DNA of 64,000 nt from an uncultured Alphaproteobacteria bacterium (GTDB taxonomy: Bacteria > Pseudomonadota > Alphaproteobacteria > Rhodobacterales > Rhodobacteraceae), in the NCBI GenBank assembly GCA_929200255.1, contig CAKMYZ010000005.1:113510-177509 (forward strand), written 5' to 3'. The notes under the pieces were generated by a model. That model was not told the origin of the DNA, did not search any database, and saw only the letters and a list, made by a program, of their open reading frames with translations. Below, piece by piece: positions 54,109-63,216 of the stretch. A program made the translations under genes and the position numbers. Within the stretch, counting starts at the first letter, position 1. Each line of letters starts with the position of its first letter.

Positions 54109-54120
54109 CACCCACCCTAC
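54109..54120 (-). repeat. GTAGGGTGGGTG element
   Basis: The minus strand reads GTAGGGTGGGTG, the same 12-mer as at 37036-37047, with no close inverted partner. It lies between the tauC terminator and uvrB. Confidence 0.5.
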
Positions 54121-54167
54121 AAGGTTATCTTGTATTGGTTGCTCACAAGTGCTTCGAAGTTGTCCAT

Positions 54168-56378
54168 CTACCTCTTTTTTCCCCCATACCTGCTTTTCCC
54201 GCCGCGCATTCCCCCGCGTCCGCCGGTACTCCGGCCCGACGCTTTCTGCGCATCATCCACCGCCCGGTCCACCGCCTGTTGCCGTGCCAGCGGGTCGTCC
54301 GCCACCGTTAGCTCAACCGTTTCCAGTCGCTTGACCTCGTCCCGCAGCCTTGCGGCCTCTTCGAACTCAAGGTTCTCGGCTGCTTTGCGCATGTCCGCCC
54401 GGAGCCCGTCGAGCACGGCAGCGAGGTTGGCGCCCGCCATCGGTTTGTCGACCTTGGCCGTCACGCGGTTCATGTCCACGTCACCTTTGTAGAGGCCCGC
54501 GAGGATATCCTCGACGTTCTTTTTGACGGTCTGCGGAGTGATCCCGTGTTCTTCATTGTATGCCAACTGCTTGGCCCGGCGACGGCTGGTTTCGTTGATC
54601 GCCCGCTCCATCGAACCGGTGATCCGATCAGCGTACATGATCACGCGCCCTTCGGCGTTGCGCGCCGCACGGCCGGTGGTTTGCACCAATGAGGTTTCGG
54701 AGCGTAGGAAACCTTCTTTGTCGGCGTCCAAAATTGCCACCAGACCACATTCTGGAATGTCGAGCCCTTCGCGCAGCAGGTTGATCCCGATGAGCACGTC
54801 AAACGCGCCAAGCCGCAGATCGCGCAGAATTTCGATGCGTTCGATCGTGTCGATGTCGCTGTGCATGTAGCGGACCTTGATCCCCTGTTCATGCATGTAT
54901 TCGGTCAGGTCTTCGGCCATACGTTTGGTCAGGGTCGTGACCAACGTGCGGTATCCGTCAGCGGCAACCTTGCGCACCTCGTCCAGCAGGTCATCGACTT
55001 GCATTTCAACGGGCCTGATTTCAATCTCGGGGTCGATCAGGCCGGTGGGGCGAATGATCTGTTCGGTAAAGACGCCGCCCGCCTGTTCCAGCTCCCACGC
55101 GGCGGGGGTGGCTGAGACAAAGACAGATTGCGGGCGCATGGCGTCCCATTCTTCGAATTTGAGCGGCCGGTTATCCATACAGGACGGCAGGCGGAACCCG
55201 TGTTCGGCCAGGGTGAATTTGCGCCGGTAGTCGCCTTTGTACATGCCGCCGATCTGCGGGACAGAAACGTGGGATTCATCGGCAAAGACAATCGCGTTGT
55301 CGGGGATGAATTCGAACAGGGTGGGCGGCGGTTCGCCCGGTGCGCGGCCAGTGAGGTAGCGCGAGTAGTTTTCGATGCCGTTGCAGACGCCGGTGGCTTC
55401 CAGCATTTCAAGGTCGAAGTTGCAGCGCTGCTCAAGGCGCTGTGCCTCGAGCAGTTTGCCGTCAGCGACCAATTGATCTAGCCGCGTGCGCAGTTCCTTT
55501 TTGATCCCGATAATGGCCTGCTGCATCGTCGGTTTAGGTGTCACGTAGTGCGAATTGGCGTAGACGCGGACCTTTTCAAAGGTGTCGGTCTTGTCGCCGG
55601 TCAGGGGGTCAAATTCGGTGATGCCTTCCAGTTCTTCGCCAAAGAACGACAGTTTCCATGCGCGATCATCAAGGTGGGCAGGCCAGACTTCCAGGCTATC
55701 GCCGCGCACCCGGAAGGTGCCGCGCTGGAACGCCTGGTCATTGCGCCGGTATTGCTGTGCGATCAGGTCTGCCATGATCCCGCGCTGGTCATATTCGCGG
55801 CCCACATGGATGTCCTGCGTCATTGCCCCATAGGTTTCGACCGAGCCGATGCCGTAGATGCAAGACACCGAGGCGACGATAATCACGTCATCCCGTTCCA
55901 AAAGCGCCCGCGTAGCGGAGTGGCGCATCCGGTCGATCTGTTCGTTGATCTGGGATTCTTTCTCGATATAGGTGTCAGAGCGGGCAACGTAGGCCTCTGG
56001 CTGGTAGTAGTCGTAGTATGACACGAAATATTCGACAGCGTTGTCGGGGAAGAACCCCTTGAATTCGCCGTAAAGTTGGGCAGCAAGCGTTTTGTTGGGC
56101 GCAAGGATGATTGCAGGGCGCTGTGTCTGTTCGATCATCTTGGCCATGGTAAAGGTCTTGCCGGTGCCGGTTGCCCCAAGCAGGACCTGATCGCGCTCGC
56201 CGTTCAGGATACCCTCGCTCAATTCCTTGATTGCGGTGGGCTGATCGCCTGCCGGTTCAAAGTCTGTTTTCAGCACGAAGGCCTTGCCACCTTCCAGCTT
56301 TTCGCGAGTTTTGACGTCGGGGGCGGGATTGGCGAGGAACTGTTCGACCTCGCGCTTATCGGTCTGGGCGTAAGCCAT
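54168..56378 (-). CDS. uvrB: Excinuclease ABC subunit B
   Basis: A 736-residue nucleotide excision repair helicase-like ATPase that verifies damage passed from UvrA and recruits UvrC. Walker A GATGTGKT is at 68-75, the damage-probing beta-hairpin follows [11 protein letters not shown], helicase motifs [12 protein letters not shown] and [13 protein letters not shown] are present, and the C-terminal UVR motif ([20 protein letters not shown]) is near residue 660. The extra C-terminal tail after UVR is Gly/Arg/Lys rich, common in alphaproteobacteria. Confidence 0.97.
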   Translation of the reverse strand: MAYAQTDKREVEQFLANPAPDVKTREKLEGGKAFVLKTDFEPAGDQPTAIKELSEGILNGERDQVLLGATGTGKTFTMAKMIEQTQRPAIILAPNKTLAAQLYGEFKGFFPDNAVEYFVSYYDYYQPEAYVARSDTYIEKESQINEQIDRMRHSATRALLERDDVIIVASVSCIYGIGSVETYGAMTQDIHVGREYDQRGIMADLIAQQYRRNDQAFQRGTFRVRGDSLEVWPAHLDDRAWKLSFFGEELEGITEFDPLTGDKTDTFEKVRVYANSHYVTPKPTMQQAIIGIKKELRTRLDQLVADGKLLEAQRLEQRCNFDLEMLEATGVCNGIENYSRYLTGRAPGEPPPTLFEFIPDNAIVFADESHVSVPQIGGMYKGDYRRKFTLAEHGFRLPSCMDNRPLKFEEWDAMRPQSVFVSATPAAWELEQAGGVFTEQIIRPTGLIDPEIEIRPVEMQVDDLLDEVRKVAADGYRTLVTTLTKRMAEDLTEYMHEQGIKVRYMHSDIDTIERIEILRDLRLGAFDVLIGINLLREGLDIPECGLVAILDADKEGFLRSETSLVQTTGRAARNAEGRVIMYADRITGSMERAINETSRRRAKQLAYNEEHGITPQTVKKNVEDILAGLYKGDVDMNRVTAKVDKPMAGANLAAVLDGLRADMRKAAENLEFEEAARLRDEVKRLETVELTVADDPLARQQAVDRAVDDAQKASGRSTGGRGGMRGGKSRYGGKKR

Positions 56379-56565
56379 TGGATTGGTCCTTTGGGGTCAG
56401 ACCTATAGTTGATGTGTTTGCGGAAGGGGTTCAAGGGTACCTGCTGACATGATCTGTCAGCAGGCTGTGGCAAGAAACGATGCATGTGCGACGGTATTTG
56501 ATTTGCTGCGGCAGATGGGTACGCTAAAGTGCCGGATGTAAAGGGTTACAATACAGTCGGGTTTC

Positions 56566-56973
56566 ATGCGCACTATCTTCCTGAGCCTCTTGTTGTGGGT
56601 CATCGCCTGGCCTGTTTCCGCGGCGGAAATCTCATTCACGTCACCGTCTGGCAATATCCGGTGTCAGATTCAGGACACCGGCGTTGCCAGTGCGCGGTGT
56701 GACCTTGATGTGACCCGACAAAGCTTCACCGAACGGCCTGCGGGCTGTGAAGGGGTCTGGGGGACATCCTTTGCGGTTTTGCCCCAAGGTCCGGGTATCG
56801 TGAACTGCGCCACCCGCACGATTGAGCGGGACGGGGTGGCGACGGTTCTGCCATATGGGGCGAGCATTGGTTTTGCCGGAATTGTCTGTCAGTCCGAAGA
56901 GACCGGCATGACCTGCACCAACGAAGACGGCGGTGGGTTCAGCATCCGCCGCGCAGAACAGCGCGTGTATTGA
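56566..56973 (+). CDS. Small secreted protein, DUF6636-like
   Basis: A 135-residue exported protein. Signal peptide MRTIFLSLLLWVIAWPVSAA with cleavage before EISFTSPSGNIRC. The mature part has the pattern FTSPSGNIRCQI...ARCDL...CEGVWG...VNCATRT...CQSEETGMTC with six cysteines that could form three disulfides; this pattern fits proteins I know as DUF6636. Function unknown. It precedes the Cys-repeat/MNIO pair by 144 bp and is probably a separate unit. Confidence 0.7.
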   Translation: MRTIFLSLLLWVIAWPVSAAEISFTSPSGNIRCQIQDTGVASARCDLDVTRQSFTERPAGCEGVWGTSFAVLPQGPGIVNCATRTIERDGVATVLPYGASIGFAGIVCQSEETGMTCTNEDGGGFSIRRAEQRVY

Positions 56974-57117
56974 TGCAGCGCATGCGCCAGCCTGTCCGAC
57001 ACAACCATAGCGAAAGTAAGGAATGCCGGACTACCGCAAACATATTGTGGGCGTAGTATTTTCCTGCCCGTTGCCAGCAGTTTTCGGCTTTTGGGTCTAT
57101 TTTTAAAGGAGAATATT

Positions 57118-57552
57118 ATGGAAATGAAAGAGAATATTGGAAAAGCTGTGCGCGTTTCAATCCCGGCTTCTGTGGCATCTGACATTGGCGCCCTGAAGAA
57201 ATCGTTTGGTACCATTCTCGACAAGCTTGGCTGCCCGGCCTGCTGTTCGGGGCACAACATCTATCTGGAACTCCAGCGCGACCATATCTTTGAACGGGAT
57301 GTCAAAACCCGTCTTTCGGCCGCCAACCCGATCCGCAATCGGTTTGCGAAAGAAAGTGCGACGGTCAATGTTGCCGTTCAGCCAGGTTTTGCTGACAAGA
57401 TCGAGAACGTCTTTGATGCGATTGATCGTATCGCCGAAGTCACCGGCCACGTGGCCTGTGCGACCGGTTGCGACATGTTTCTCAACCTAGAGCAGCAGTT
57501 TGCGCTGGATGAGAAACTCAATGTGTCCGAACGCGTCATGGCGGTTGGCTAG
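57118..57552 (+). CDS. Twin Cys-motif protein, probable MNIO substrate
   Basis: A 144-residue protein with no signal peptide; AAAGGAG lies 6 bp before ATG 57118. Residues 11-65 and 83-137 are homologous at a constant offset of 72 without gaps. Each repeat ends in a Cys motif: LGCPACCSGHNIYLEL (37-52; C39, C42, C43) and TGHVACATGCDMFLNL (109-124; C114, C118). The shared pattern is G-x-x-A-C-x-[ST]-G-x-[ND]-[IM]-[YF]-L-x-L. It is followed 3 bp later by a DUF692/MNIO enzyme, a family that modifies cysteines in partner peptides, so this is the obvious substrate candidate. A metal-binding protein matured by the enzyme is the alternative. I do not know a described family for it. Confidence 0.8.
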   Translation: MEMKENIGKAVRVSIPASVASDIGALKKSFGTILDKLGCPACCSGHNIYLELQRDHIFERDVKTRLSAANPIRNRFAKESATVNVAVQPGFADKIENVFDAIDRIAEVTGHVACATGCDMFLNLEQQFALDEKLNVSERVMAVG

Positions 57553-57555
57553 GGT

Positions 57556-58989
57556 ATGACCTTTCACCCTCCGAAACTTGGGGTGGGAATGATTTATGCG
57601 ACGGCGCTTCGGCCATTTCTGGAGCGCCGCCCAGATGCACTTGATGTGCTTGAGATCGAACCCCAAACCCTGTGGCTGGCCGATGATCCGATTGACGGCC
57701 CGTTTTTCGAGTTCACCCCCGGCGTTGACCTTTATGCAGAATTGCCGGGTCACAAGCTGGTCCATAGCGTGGGTGTCCCATTGGGGGGCACGCGCAGCCC
57801 CGACAATGCGCATCTTGCTTTGCTGCGCCAGACCGCAGAGCGGTTGGGCTCCCCTTGGGTGAGCGAGCATCTGTCGATTGCCGGCACGCCGCATCAATCG
57901 GCCGGGTTCCTTCTGCCGCCGCTACAAACCGAAGCCGGTGTTGCCCAAGCCGTCGCCAACATCACGAAATTCGCAGGTGGGGTTGGCCGCCCCGTCGCCG
58001 TTGAGACCGGCGTGTCCTACCTGTCGCGCAAACCCTTTGAGATGCCGGATGGGTGTTTTGTGTCGCAGGTCGTCGAGAATGCGGACTGCGGGATCTTGCT
58101 GGATTTGCACAATCTTTATTGCAATCACCGCAATGGCAGGCTGGATTGGGATGAATTCCTGTCACAAATACCGCTTGATCGGGTCTGGGAGGTGCATCTT
58201 GCTGGCGGCGAAGAGCGTGATGGGTTTTGGCTGGACAGCCATTCCGGTACGATCCCGGACGATTTGACCGCCCGATCGCTGGAGGTACTGCAATCACTGC
58301 CAAATTTGGGTGCCTTGAATTTCGAAATTTTTGATACGTTTCTAGAGCGCTTTACCAATGAGGAGTTCGACCGCACCGTTGATGATCTGCGTTACCTGTG
58401 GTCGGAAACCGGTGCGGCGACAACAGATACCCGTCCCGCCGTGCTTGCCCCACCTGCGCCCAAACCCGCCCCTGATCCCGCGCAATGGGATGCCGTGCTG
58501 ACTGACGCCGTTTGGAAGGCGGAAACGCAGGTGACTGAGTGGGAAGAGAACGCAGAGGCGCTGACCCTTTATGCCTTTCTGGCACGCAGCTTTCGCGGGT
58601 CCATCCTGGCCCGGTCGTTACCGCGCCTGTTGCGCTATCTTCTGCTGCGCGATGGTGTCGCCGTAGAGGAGCGTCTGAAGCGGTTCTACAAGGACAGTGA
58701 TCCCAAGCTCTATGCGCCTTTGGAATGCAAGGCCTTTGCCAATTGGCTGCGGCGTGATGGTGAGGCAGACGCCTGGGCGCTGGCACTGCTGGACTATGAC
58801 ATCGCCTTGCTTGAGATCATCCGACAGGGCGTGCCCATTGTTGTCAACTTTCCGGGCGATCCGACAACTGTGTTCGAAGGGCTTGCCACACGCGACCTTG
58901 CAAAGACGCCACCCTCCCAACCTTGGGAAGTAGAGATTTTGCCGGATGTGTTTGCGGTTGAGGATTTCGCACAGGCCAGCCTGTCCTGA
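57556..58989 (+). CDS. DUF692 multinuclear iron oxidase (MNIO) with fused C-terminal domain
   Basis: A 477-residue protein. Residues 5-285 are a TIM-barrel DUF692/MNIO (MbnB, TglH, BufB/HvfB type) with metal-ligand candidates E33/E35, H70, E104-H105 (WVSEHLSI), E150, D183-x-H185-N186 (LLDLHNLYCN), H214, D227-x-H229 (FWLDSHSG) and E257. A Pro/Ala linker (292-310) leads to a helical C-terminal domain (311-477) resembling in position the separate partner proteins that bind precursor for MbnB or BufB. The VNN loop of most relatives reads LHN here. It starts 3 bp after the Cys-repeat gene, so they are cotranslated. The reaction is likely an oxidative Cys modification; the product is unknown. Confidence 0.85.
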   Translation: MTFHPPKLGVGMIYATALRPFLERRPDALDVLEIEPQTLWLADDPIDGPFFEFTPGVDLYAELPGHKLVHSVGVPLGGTRSPDNAHLALLRQTAERLGSPWVSEHLSIAGTPHQSAGFLLPPLQTEAGVAQAVANITKFAGGVGRPVAVETGVSYLSRKPFEMPDGCFVSQVVENADCGILLDLHNLYCNHRNGRLDWDEFLSQIPLDRVWEVHLAGGEERDGFWLDSHSGTIPDDLTARSLEVLQSLPNLGALNFEIFDTFLERFTNEEFDRTVDDLRYLWSETGAATTDTRPAVLAPPAPKPAPDPAQWDAVLTDAVWKAETQVTEWEENAEALTLYAFLARSFRGSILARSLPRLLRYLLLRDGVAVEERLKRFYKDSDPKLYAPLECKAFANWLRRDGEADAWALALLDYDIALLEIIRQGVPIVVNFPGDPTTVFEGLATRDLAKTPPSQPWEVEILPDVFAVEDFAQASLS

Positions 58990-59071
58990 TAGGCATCACA
59001 AACTACCTCATCGCGTTGACGGCAGGGTTCTGGGCCGTATGAATGTGCTGACTTACACAGAGGTACCGCCC

Positions 59072-60307
59072 ATGTCCGACCATATCGATCCCGCCAAACT
59101 TGACCGTCTTGCCGAAGTTGCCGTGCGCACCGGCGTGAACCTGCAACCGGGGCAGGATCTGGTGATTACTGCCCCGATGGCCGCCCTTGATCTGGTGCGC
59201 CGCATCGCGGTCCATGCCTATAAGGCCGGTGCTGGCATTGTGACCCCGTTTTTCAATGATGATGCGATCACCTTGGCCCGGTATGAACATGCCCCGGATG
59301 AAAGTTTTGACCGCGCGCCGGAGTGGTTATTCGAAGGGATGGCCGCCGCGTTCAAAGGCGGTGCCGCCCGCATGGCGATCACCGGGGATGATCCGATGCT
59401 GTTGTCGGAACAGGATCCCGAGAAGGTCGCACGTTTGAGCAAAGCCACCTCGATCGCGGCCAAACCTGCTATGAACCCGATTGTGGGGTTTGAGGTGAAC
59501 TGGAATATTGTGGCCTATCCCGGTGCGGCTTGGGCGTCCCGTGTTTATCCTGACCTGCCGGTGGAAGAGGCGCAGGGTAAGCTGATGGATGCGATCTATG
59601 ATGCCTCGCGTCTGGGTGGTGACGATCCGGTGAAGAACTGGGCAGAGCACACGGACACGTTGAAAGAACGGGTGAACTGGCTGAATGCGCAGAACTTCAG
59701 CGCCTTGCATTACACTGGCCCCGGCACAGACCTGCATTTGGGTCTGGCTGATGGCCATATCTGGAAGGGCGGGGCGTCACCCGCGTTGAATGGTGTCGTT
59801 TGCCAACCGAATATCCCCACCGAGGAGGTCTTTACCTGTCCGCACGCCTATAAAGTGGATGGAACGGTCGCCGCGACCAAGCCACTTGCCCATCAGGGCA
59901 ATGTGATTGAGGATATCGCCGTGCGCTTCGAAGCAGGGCGGATCGTTGAGGCGACCGCGTCCAAGGGGGCGGATGTGCTGAACGCGCTTTTGAAGACTGA
60001 TGATGGCGCAAGCCGGATCGGTGAGGTGGCACTGGTGCCCCATTCCAGCCCGATCAGCCAGTCCGGCACGTTGTTCTACAATACCCTCTTTGATGAAAAC
60101 GCATCCTGCCATATCGCGCTGGGCCAGTGCTATGCTGACACGATTGAGGGTGGGTCGGAACTGAACCCCGAAGAGTTGAAGCAGAAAGGCGGCAACCAGA
60201 GTATCATTCATGTGGATTGGATGATGGGGTCGGATGCCGTTGATATAGACGGGATCACCAAGACCGGCGAGCGTGTACCGGTGATGCGCGGGGGTGAATG
60301 GGCGTAG
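59072..60307 (+). CDS. Aminopeptidase, M29 family
   Basis: A 411-residue cytosolic metallo-aminopeptidase (AmpS/AmpT type) removing N-terminal residues with two Co/Zn ions. The N-terminal domain begins LDRLAEVAVRTGVNLQPGQD; the metal-binding C-terminal part includes IPTEEVFTCPH, EVALVPHSSPIS and SIIHVDWMMGSDAVDIDG, holding the family Glu, His and Asp ligands. ATG 59072 follows AGAGG. It lies 82 bp after the MNIO gene on the same strand and could be cotranscribed; a role in trimming a modified peptide is conceivable but these enzymes are common housekeeping proteins. Confidence 0.9.
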   Translation: MSDHIDPAKLDRLAEVAVRTGVNLQPGQDLVITAPMAALDLVRRIAVHAYKAGAGIVTPFFNDDAITLARYEHAPDESFDRAPEWLFEGMAAAFKGGAARMAITGDDPMLLSEQDPEKVARLSKATSIAAKPAMNPIVGFEVNWNIVAYPGAAWASRVYPDLPVEEAQGKLMDAIYDASRLGGDDPVKNWAEHTDTLKERVNWLNAQNFSALHYTGPGTDLHLGLADGHIWKGGASPALNGVVCQPNIPTEEVFTCPHAYKVDGTVAATKPLAHQGNVIEDIAVRFEAGRIVEATASKGADVLNALLKTDDGASRIGEVALVPHSSPISQSGTLFYNTLFDENASCHIALGQCYADTIEGGSELNPEELKQKGGNQSIIHVDWMMGSDAVDIDGITKTGERVPVMRGGEWA

Positions 60308-60483
60308 GGTCCTGACCCTGGGGCATTCAGGGCGGGTTCTGGGTGGTTTTGATCTTCATTTCAGAAACCGAACCAGAGTATCGTACCAGATCATTTTTGC
60401 GATGCGGCGGGCGGCAGAGAGCCGATGTTGCAACCTGACTGCATCGCGCCGAATGTCGGCTGTGTGAAATCAAAGAGTTTGCC

Positions 60484-61158
60484 ATGCGTATTGCCTTTCT
60501 GCACACCGCTGACGTTCATGTCCGCACCTTCGACCAGATATTTTCCGGCTTAAGGCCTGACGCGCAACTTGTGCACCATGTGGACGCGGACTTGCTGGAA
60601 AAGGCGCGAAACGAAGGTATCGACGTTGTCCGGGGCAAGGTTTTGCAAAGTCTGGCTGATCTAAGTGATGCTGATGCTGTGCTTTGCACATGCTCGACGC
60701 TTGGCCCGATTGTCGATGAGGCCGCGCAGACGGACCCAACTGTCGTCAGGATCGACCGCCCCTTGATGGAACAGGCCTGTGTGGCAGGCGCGAAAACGCT
60801 TGTCGTGGTCGGCTTGGAAAGCACAAGGGACGCCACGCTTGGATTGCTGCAAGACTGCGCGTCGCAAGCCAACCGAGCAATCACGCCAACCGTTGTTGTC
60901 TGTTCGGAGGCATGGACGCATTTCGAGGCCGGGGACCAGGACGCCTATGCGGCTGCGATCGCGAGTACGATTAGGGAGAAACTGCTCTCGCAGCCAGATC
61001 TCGACAGCGTCATACTCGCTCAGGCGTCAATGTACGCGGCCGAGCCAAAACTCGAGCAGATTTCGATCCCTGTGTTGAGTTCGCCCACTTTGGCTGCGCA
61101 GCGCTGTGTTGAGGTTGCCCTGCACGCAGTGTCGGACAGCCGACGCAATGGTCGTTGA
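60484..61158 (+). CDS. Asp/Glu racemase-like protein
   Basis: A 224-residue protein of the aspartate/glutamate/hydantoin racemase superfamily. The first catalytic Cys site is LCTCSTLGPIVDEAA (about residues 61-75), and the second position reads ILAQASMYAAEP, where the second Cys is Ala/Ser as in one-Cys relatives such as maleate isomerase-like or regulatory members. Racemase activity is therefore uncertain. No operon partners are obvious: 176 bp upstream, 80 bp downstream. Confidence 0.7.
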   Translation: MRIAFLHTADVHVRTFDQIFSGLRPDAQLVHHVDADLLEKARNEGIDVVRGKVLQSLADLSDADAVLCTCSTLGPIVDEAAQTDPTVVRIDRPLMEQACVAGAKTLVVVGLESTRDATLGLLQDCASQANRAITPTVVVCSEAWTHFEAGDQDAYAAAIASTIREKLLSQPDLDSVILAQASMYAAEPKLEQISIPVLSSPTLAAQRCVEVALHAVSDSRRNGR

Positions 61159-61238
61159 ACGCTGCCTCTCTATTTTGGACAAAATGAGAATCCTGCGGTT
61201 CAATGGTCGTACCCCAAATTGTTCAATAGAGAATTTAT

Positions 61239-62567
61239 ATGCGTGATCCCATGTCAAACAGCCCTTCACGGATGACGGTCCTGATAGTTGGTGCATATGG
61301 CCTCATCGGATGCGGGGTTGCGCGGCGTTTGGAGCAAGACGGGCACAGGGTCATCGGGCTTGGTCGGGACACCGATACCGCGAAACGGGTGCTTCCAACC
61401 ATCACATGGCGCACCGCTGACCTTCGCGCATTGACTGAAGCGGGTTTGTGGCAACCCTTTTTGAACGGTGTCGATACGGTGGTGAATTGTTCAGGTGCTC
61501 TACAGGACGGGCCTGAAGATGACATTGAGGTGATCCATCATTATGCAGTTGCTGCTTTGGCCCAAGCCTGTGCAACCGCCAAGGTGAAGCTTGTCCAAAT
61601 CTCAGCAATAGGTGCCCGTGCGGATGCCACAACAGCATTCCTTGCATCAAAGGCACGCGGCGATGCCGCTATCCAGAACGCCGCGACAAACTATCAGATT
61701 TTCAGGCCCGGCCTCGTCTTGGCAAGCCATGGTTATGGGGGCACGACCATGTTGCGCATGCTGGCTGCATTTCCATTGATACAGCCCATTGCAATGCCTG
61801 AGGCCAAAGTTCAAACTGTCGCACTGGATGATGTAGCTGAGGCCGTGAGTGCAGCACTCTGGGGCAAAATTCCCAATGGGTTTGTCGGGGATTTGGTCGA
61901 GAGTGAAGCGCATACTTTGCGGGAGGTCGTGGCATCTATGCGCAAATGGCTTGGATGTGCGCCTGCGAAACGTGAAATCCCGCTCCCAAGGTTTTTGTTG
62001 CGAAAAATGTCGAAGGTTGCGGACGGACTGGGCTGGCTGGGGTGGCGTTCACCTTTGAGAAGCACAGCAGTAAAGGTACTGGACGACGGCGTTATGGGAA
62101 CCCCGACAGACCTTTCGGAGTTTGGGGTGCCAGCTGTCAGGTCACTCTCGCAGACGCTGGCCAGCATGCCGACACGGGCCGAGGATCGGCTGTTCGCGCG
62201 CGTGGCGTTGTTGACCCCCATCATCATCGCCACGTTAGTTCTGTTTTGGCTCTTATCCGGTGTCATTGGTTTCATTAGCGTCAACAAGGCGGCGCTTGTC
62301 CTCGAAGATGTTGGCTGGGGGCGTGCCTTTGCTGTTGCCAGTGTGCTTTTCTGGGCCATTGTCGACATCGCGATAGCTGTGGGATTTATTTATCGCCCTT
62401 ATGCGAAAATGGCGTGCTGGTGTGCCGTTGCCGTCAGTCTTTTCTACTTGACGGCTTCAACGGTTCTTGTCCCGAACCTTTGGCTTGATCCGCTGGGCCC
62501 TATGGTAAAAGTGCTGCCGAGCATTGCTTTGGCCTTGGTTGCGCGGGCCGCGTTGGAAACGCGATGA
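61239..62567 (+). CDS. NAD(P)-binding SDR fused to DoxX-like membrane domain
   Basis: A 442-residue protein. Residues 12-290 are an atypical/extended SDR of the NDUFA9-like type with the Rossmann motif VGAYGLIGCGVARRL and no clear YxxxK. Residues about 312-440 hold four predicted membrane spans (LLTPIIIATLVLFWLLSGVI is the first), the DoxX-like part. It is translationally coupled to the next gene (ATGA overlap 62564-62567), a four-span DUF2269 protein. This fusion beside DUF2269 is a recurrent arrangement of unknown function, possibly membrane redox chemistry. Confidence 0.78.
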   Translation: MRDPMSNSPSRMTVLIVGAYGLIGCGVARRLEQDGHRVIGLGRDTDTAKRVLPTITWRTADLRALTEAGLWQPFLNGVDTVVNCSGALQDGPEDDIEVIHHYAVAALAQACATAKVKLVQISAIGARADATTAFLASKARGDAAIQNAATNYQIFRPGLVLASHGYGGTTMLRMLAAFPLIQPIAMPEAKVQTVALDDVAEAVSAALWGKIPNGFVGDLVESEAHTLREVVASMRKWLGCAPAKREIPLPRFLLRKMSKVADGLGWLGWRSPLRSTAVKVLDDGVMGTPTDLSEFGVPAVRSLSQTLASMPTRAEDRLFARVALLTPIIIATLVLFWLLSGVIGFISVNKAALVLEDVGWGRAFAVASVLFWAIVDIAIAVGFIYRPYAKMACWCAVAVSLFYLTASTVLVPNLWLDPLGPMVKVLPSIALALVARAALETR

Positions 62568-63043
62568 TCGTTTGGATTGATATTGTCCGTTTGTTGCATG
62601 TGCTGGGTGCCTGTGTCCTGATTGGAACCGGGGCCGGGATTGCGTTTTTTATGGTCATGGCCCATCGCACGAAGAACCCCGCCAGTATCGCACATACCGC
62701 CGGCATTGTTGTCATAGCGGACATGCTGTTCACGGCAACGGCTGCTATCGCGCAGCCCATCACGGGCGTCATTCTAGCGCGTGATCTTGGGTGGCCACTT
62801 TGGGACGGTTGGATTGCTGTTTCGCTCGCACTTTATGTCTTTGTTGGGCTCTTTTGGCTCCCCGTCGTGTCGATCCAAGCAAAAATGCGGGATGAAGCCG
62901 CCGCATCTGCCCAAGTTGGCATACCGCTCACGCGACGCTATATGCGGCTCTATCGCATCTGGTTTGCATGTGGCATCCCGGCATTCCTGGCGATTGTTGT
63001 GCTATTGTGGCTTATGCTTGTCAGGCCCGTGATCATGCTTTGA
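62564..63043 (+). CDS. DUF2269 family membrane protein
   Basis: A 159-residue protein with four membrane spans: about 5-30, 45-68, 82-105 and 132-155. It opens VWIDIVRLLHVLGACVLIGT, the DUF2269 signature with a conserved His in the first helix. Function unknown; the conserved His and four-helix topology would suit haem or quinone binding, but that is speculation. It overlaps the SDR-DoxX gene by 4 bp. Confidence 0.75.
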   Translation: MIVWIDIVRLLHVLGACVLIGTGAGIAFFMVMAHRTKNPASIAHTAGIVVIADMLFTATAAIAQPITGVILARDLGWPLWDGWIAVSLALYVFVGLFWLPVVSIQAKMRDEAAASAQVGIPLTRRYMRLYRIWFACGIPAFLAIVVLLWLMLVRPVIML

Positions 63044-63216
63044 GGACGGTTCGGGCGCTGGTTCAGCTATCGTTTCCTTAGCGCTGGTCAGTATTCGGAT
63101 GGCGACAGCGGCTATCGCACGTCAGAACTGACAGATCTTAACGTCGCAAGTGATACACAAATCCTTGCGTCACCGCCCTGTTTTGCACATATAGAACCCA
63201 GTCAGGGGAGACCGCG

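Noticed and set aside
54022..54167. Possible gene or RNA between the tauC terminator and uvrB
   Set aside because: Only the GTAGGGTGGGTG element is recognisable; open frames there run into uvrB as antisense.
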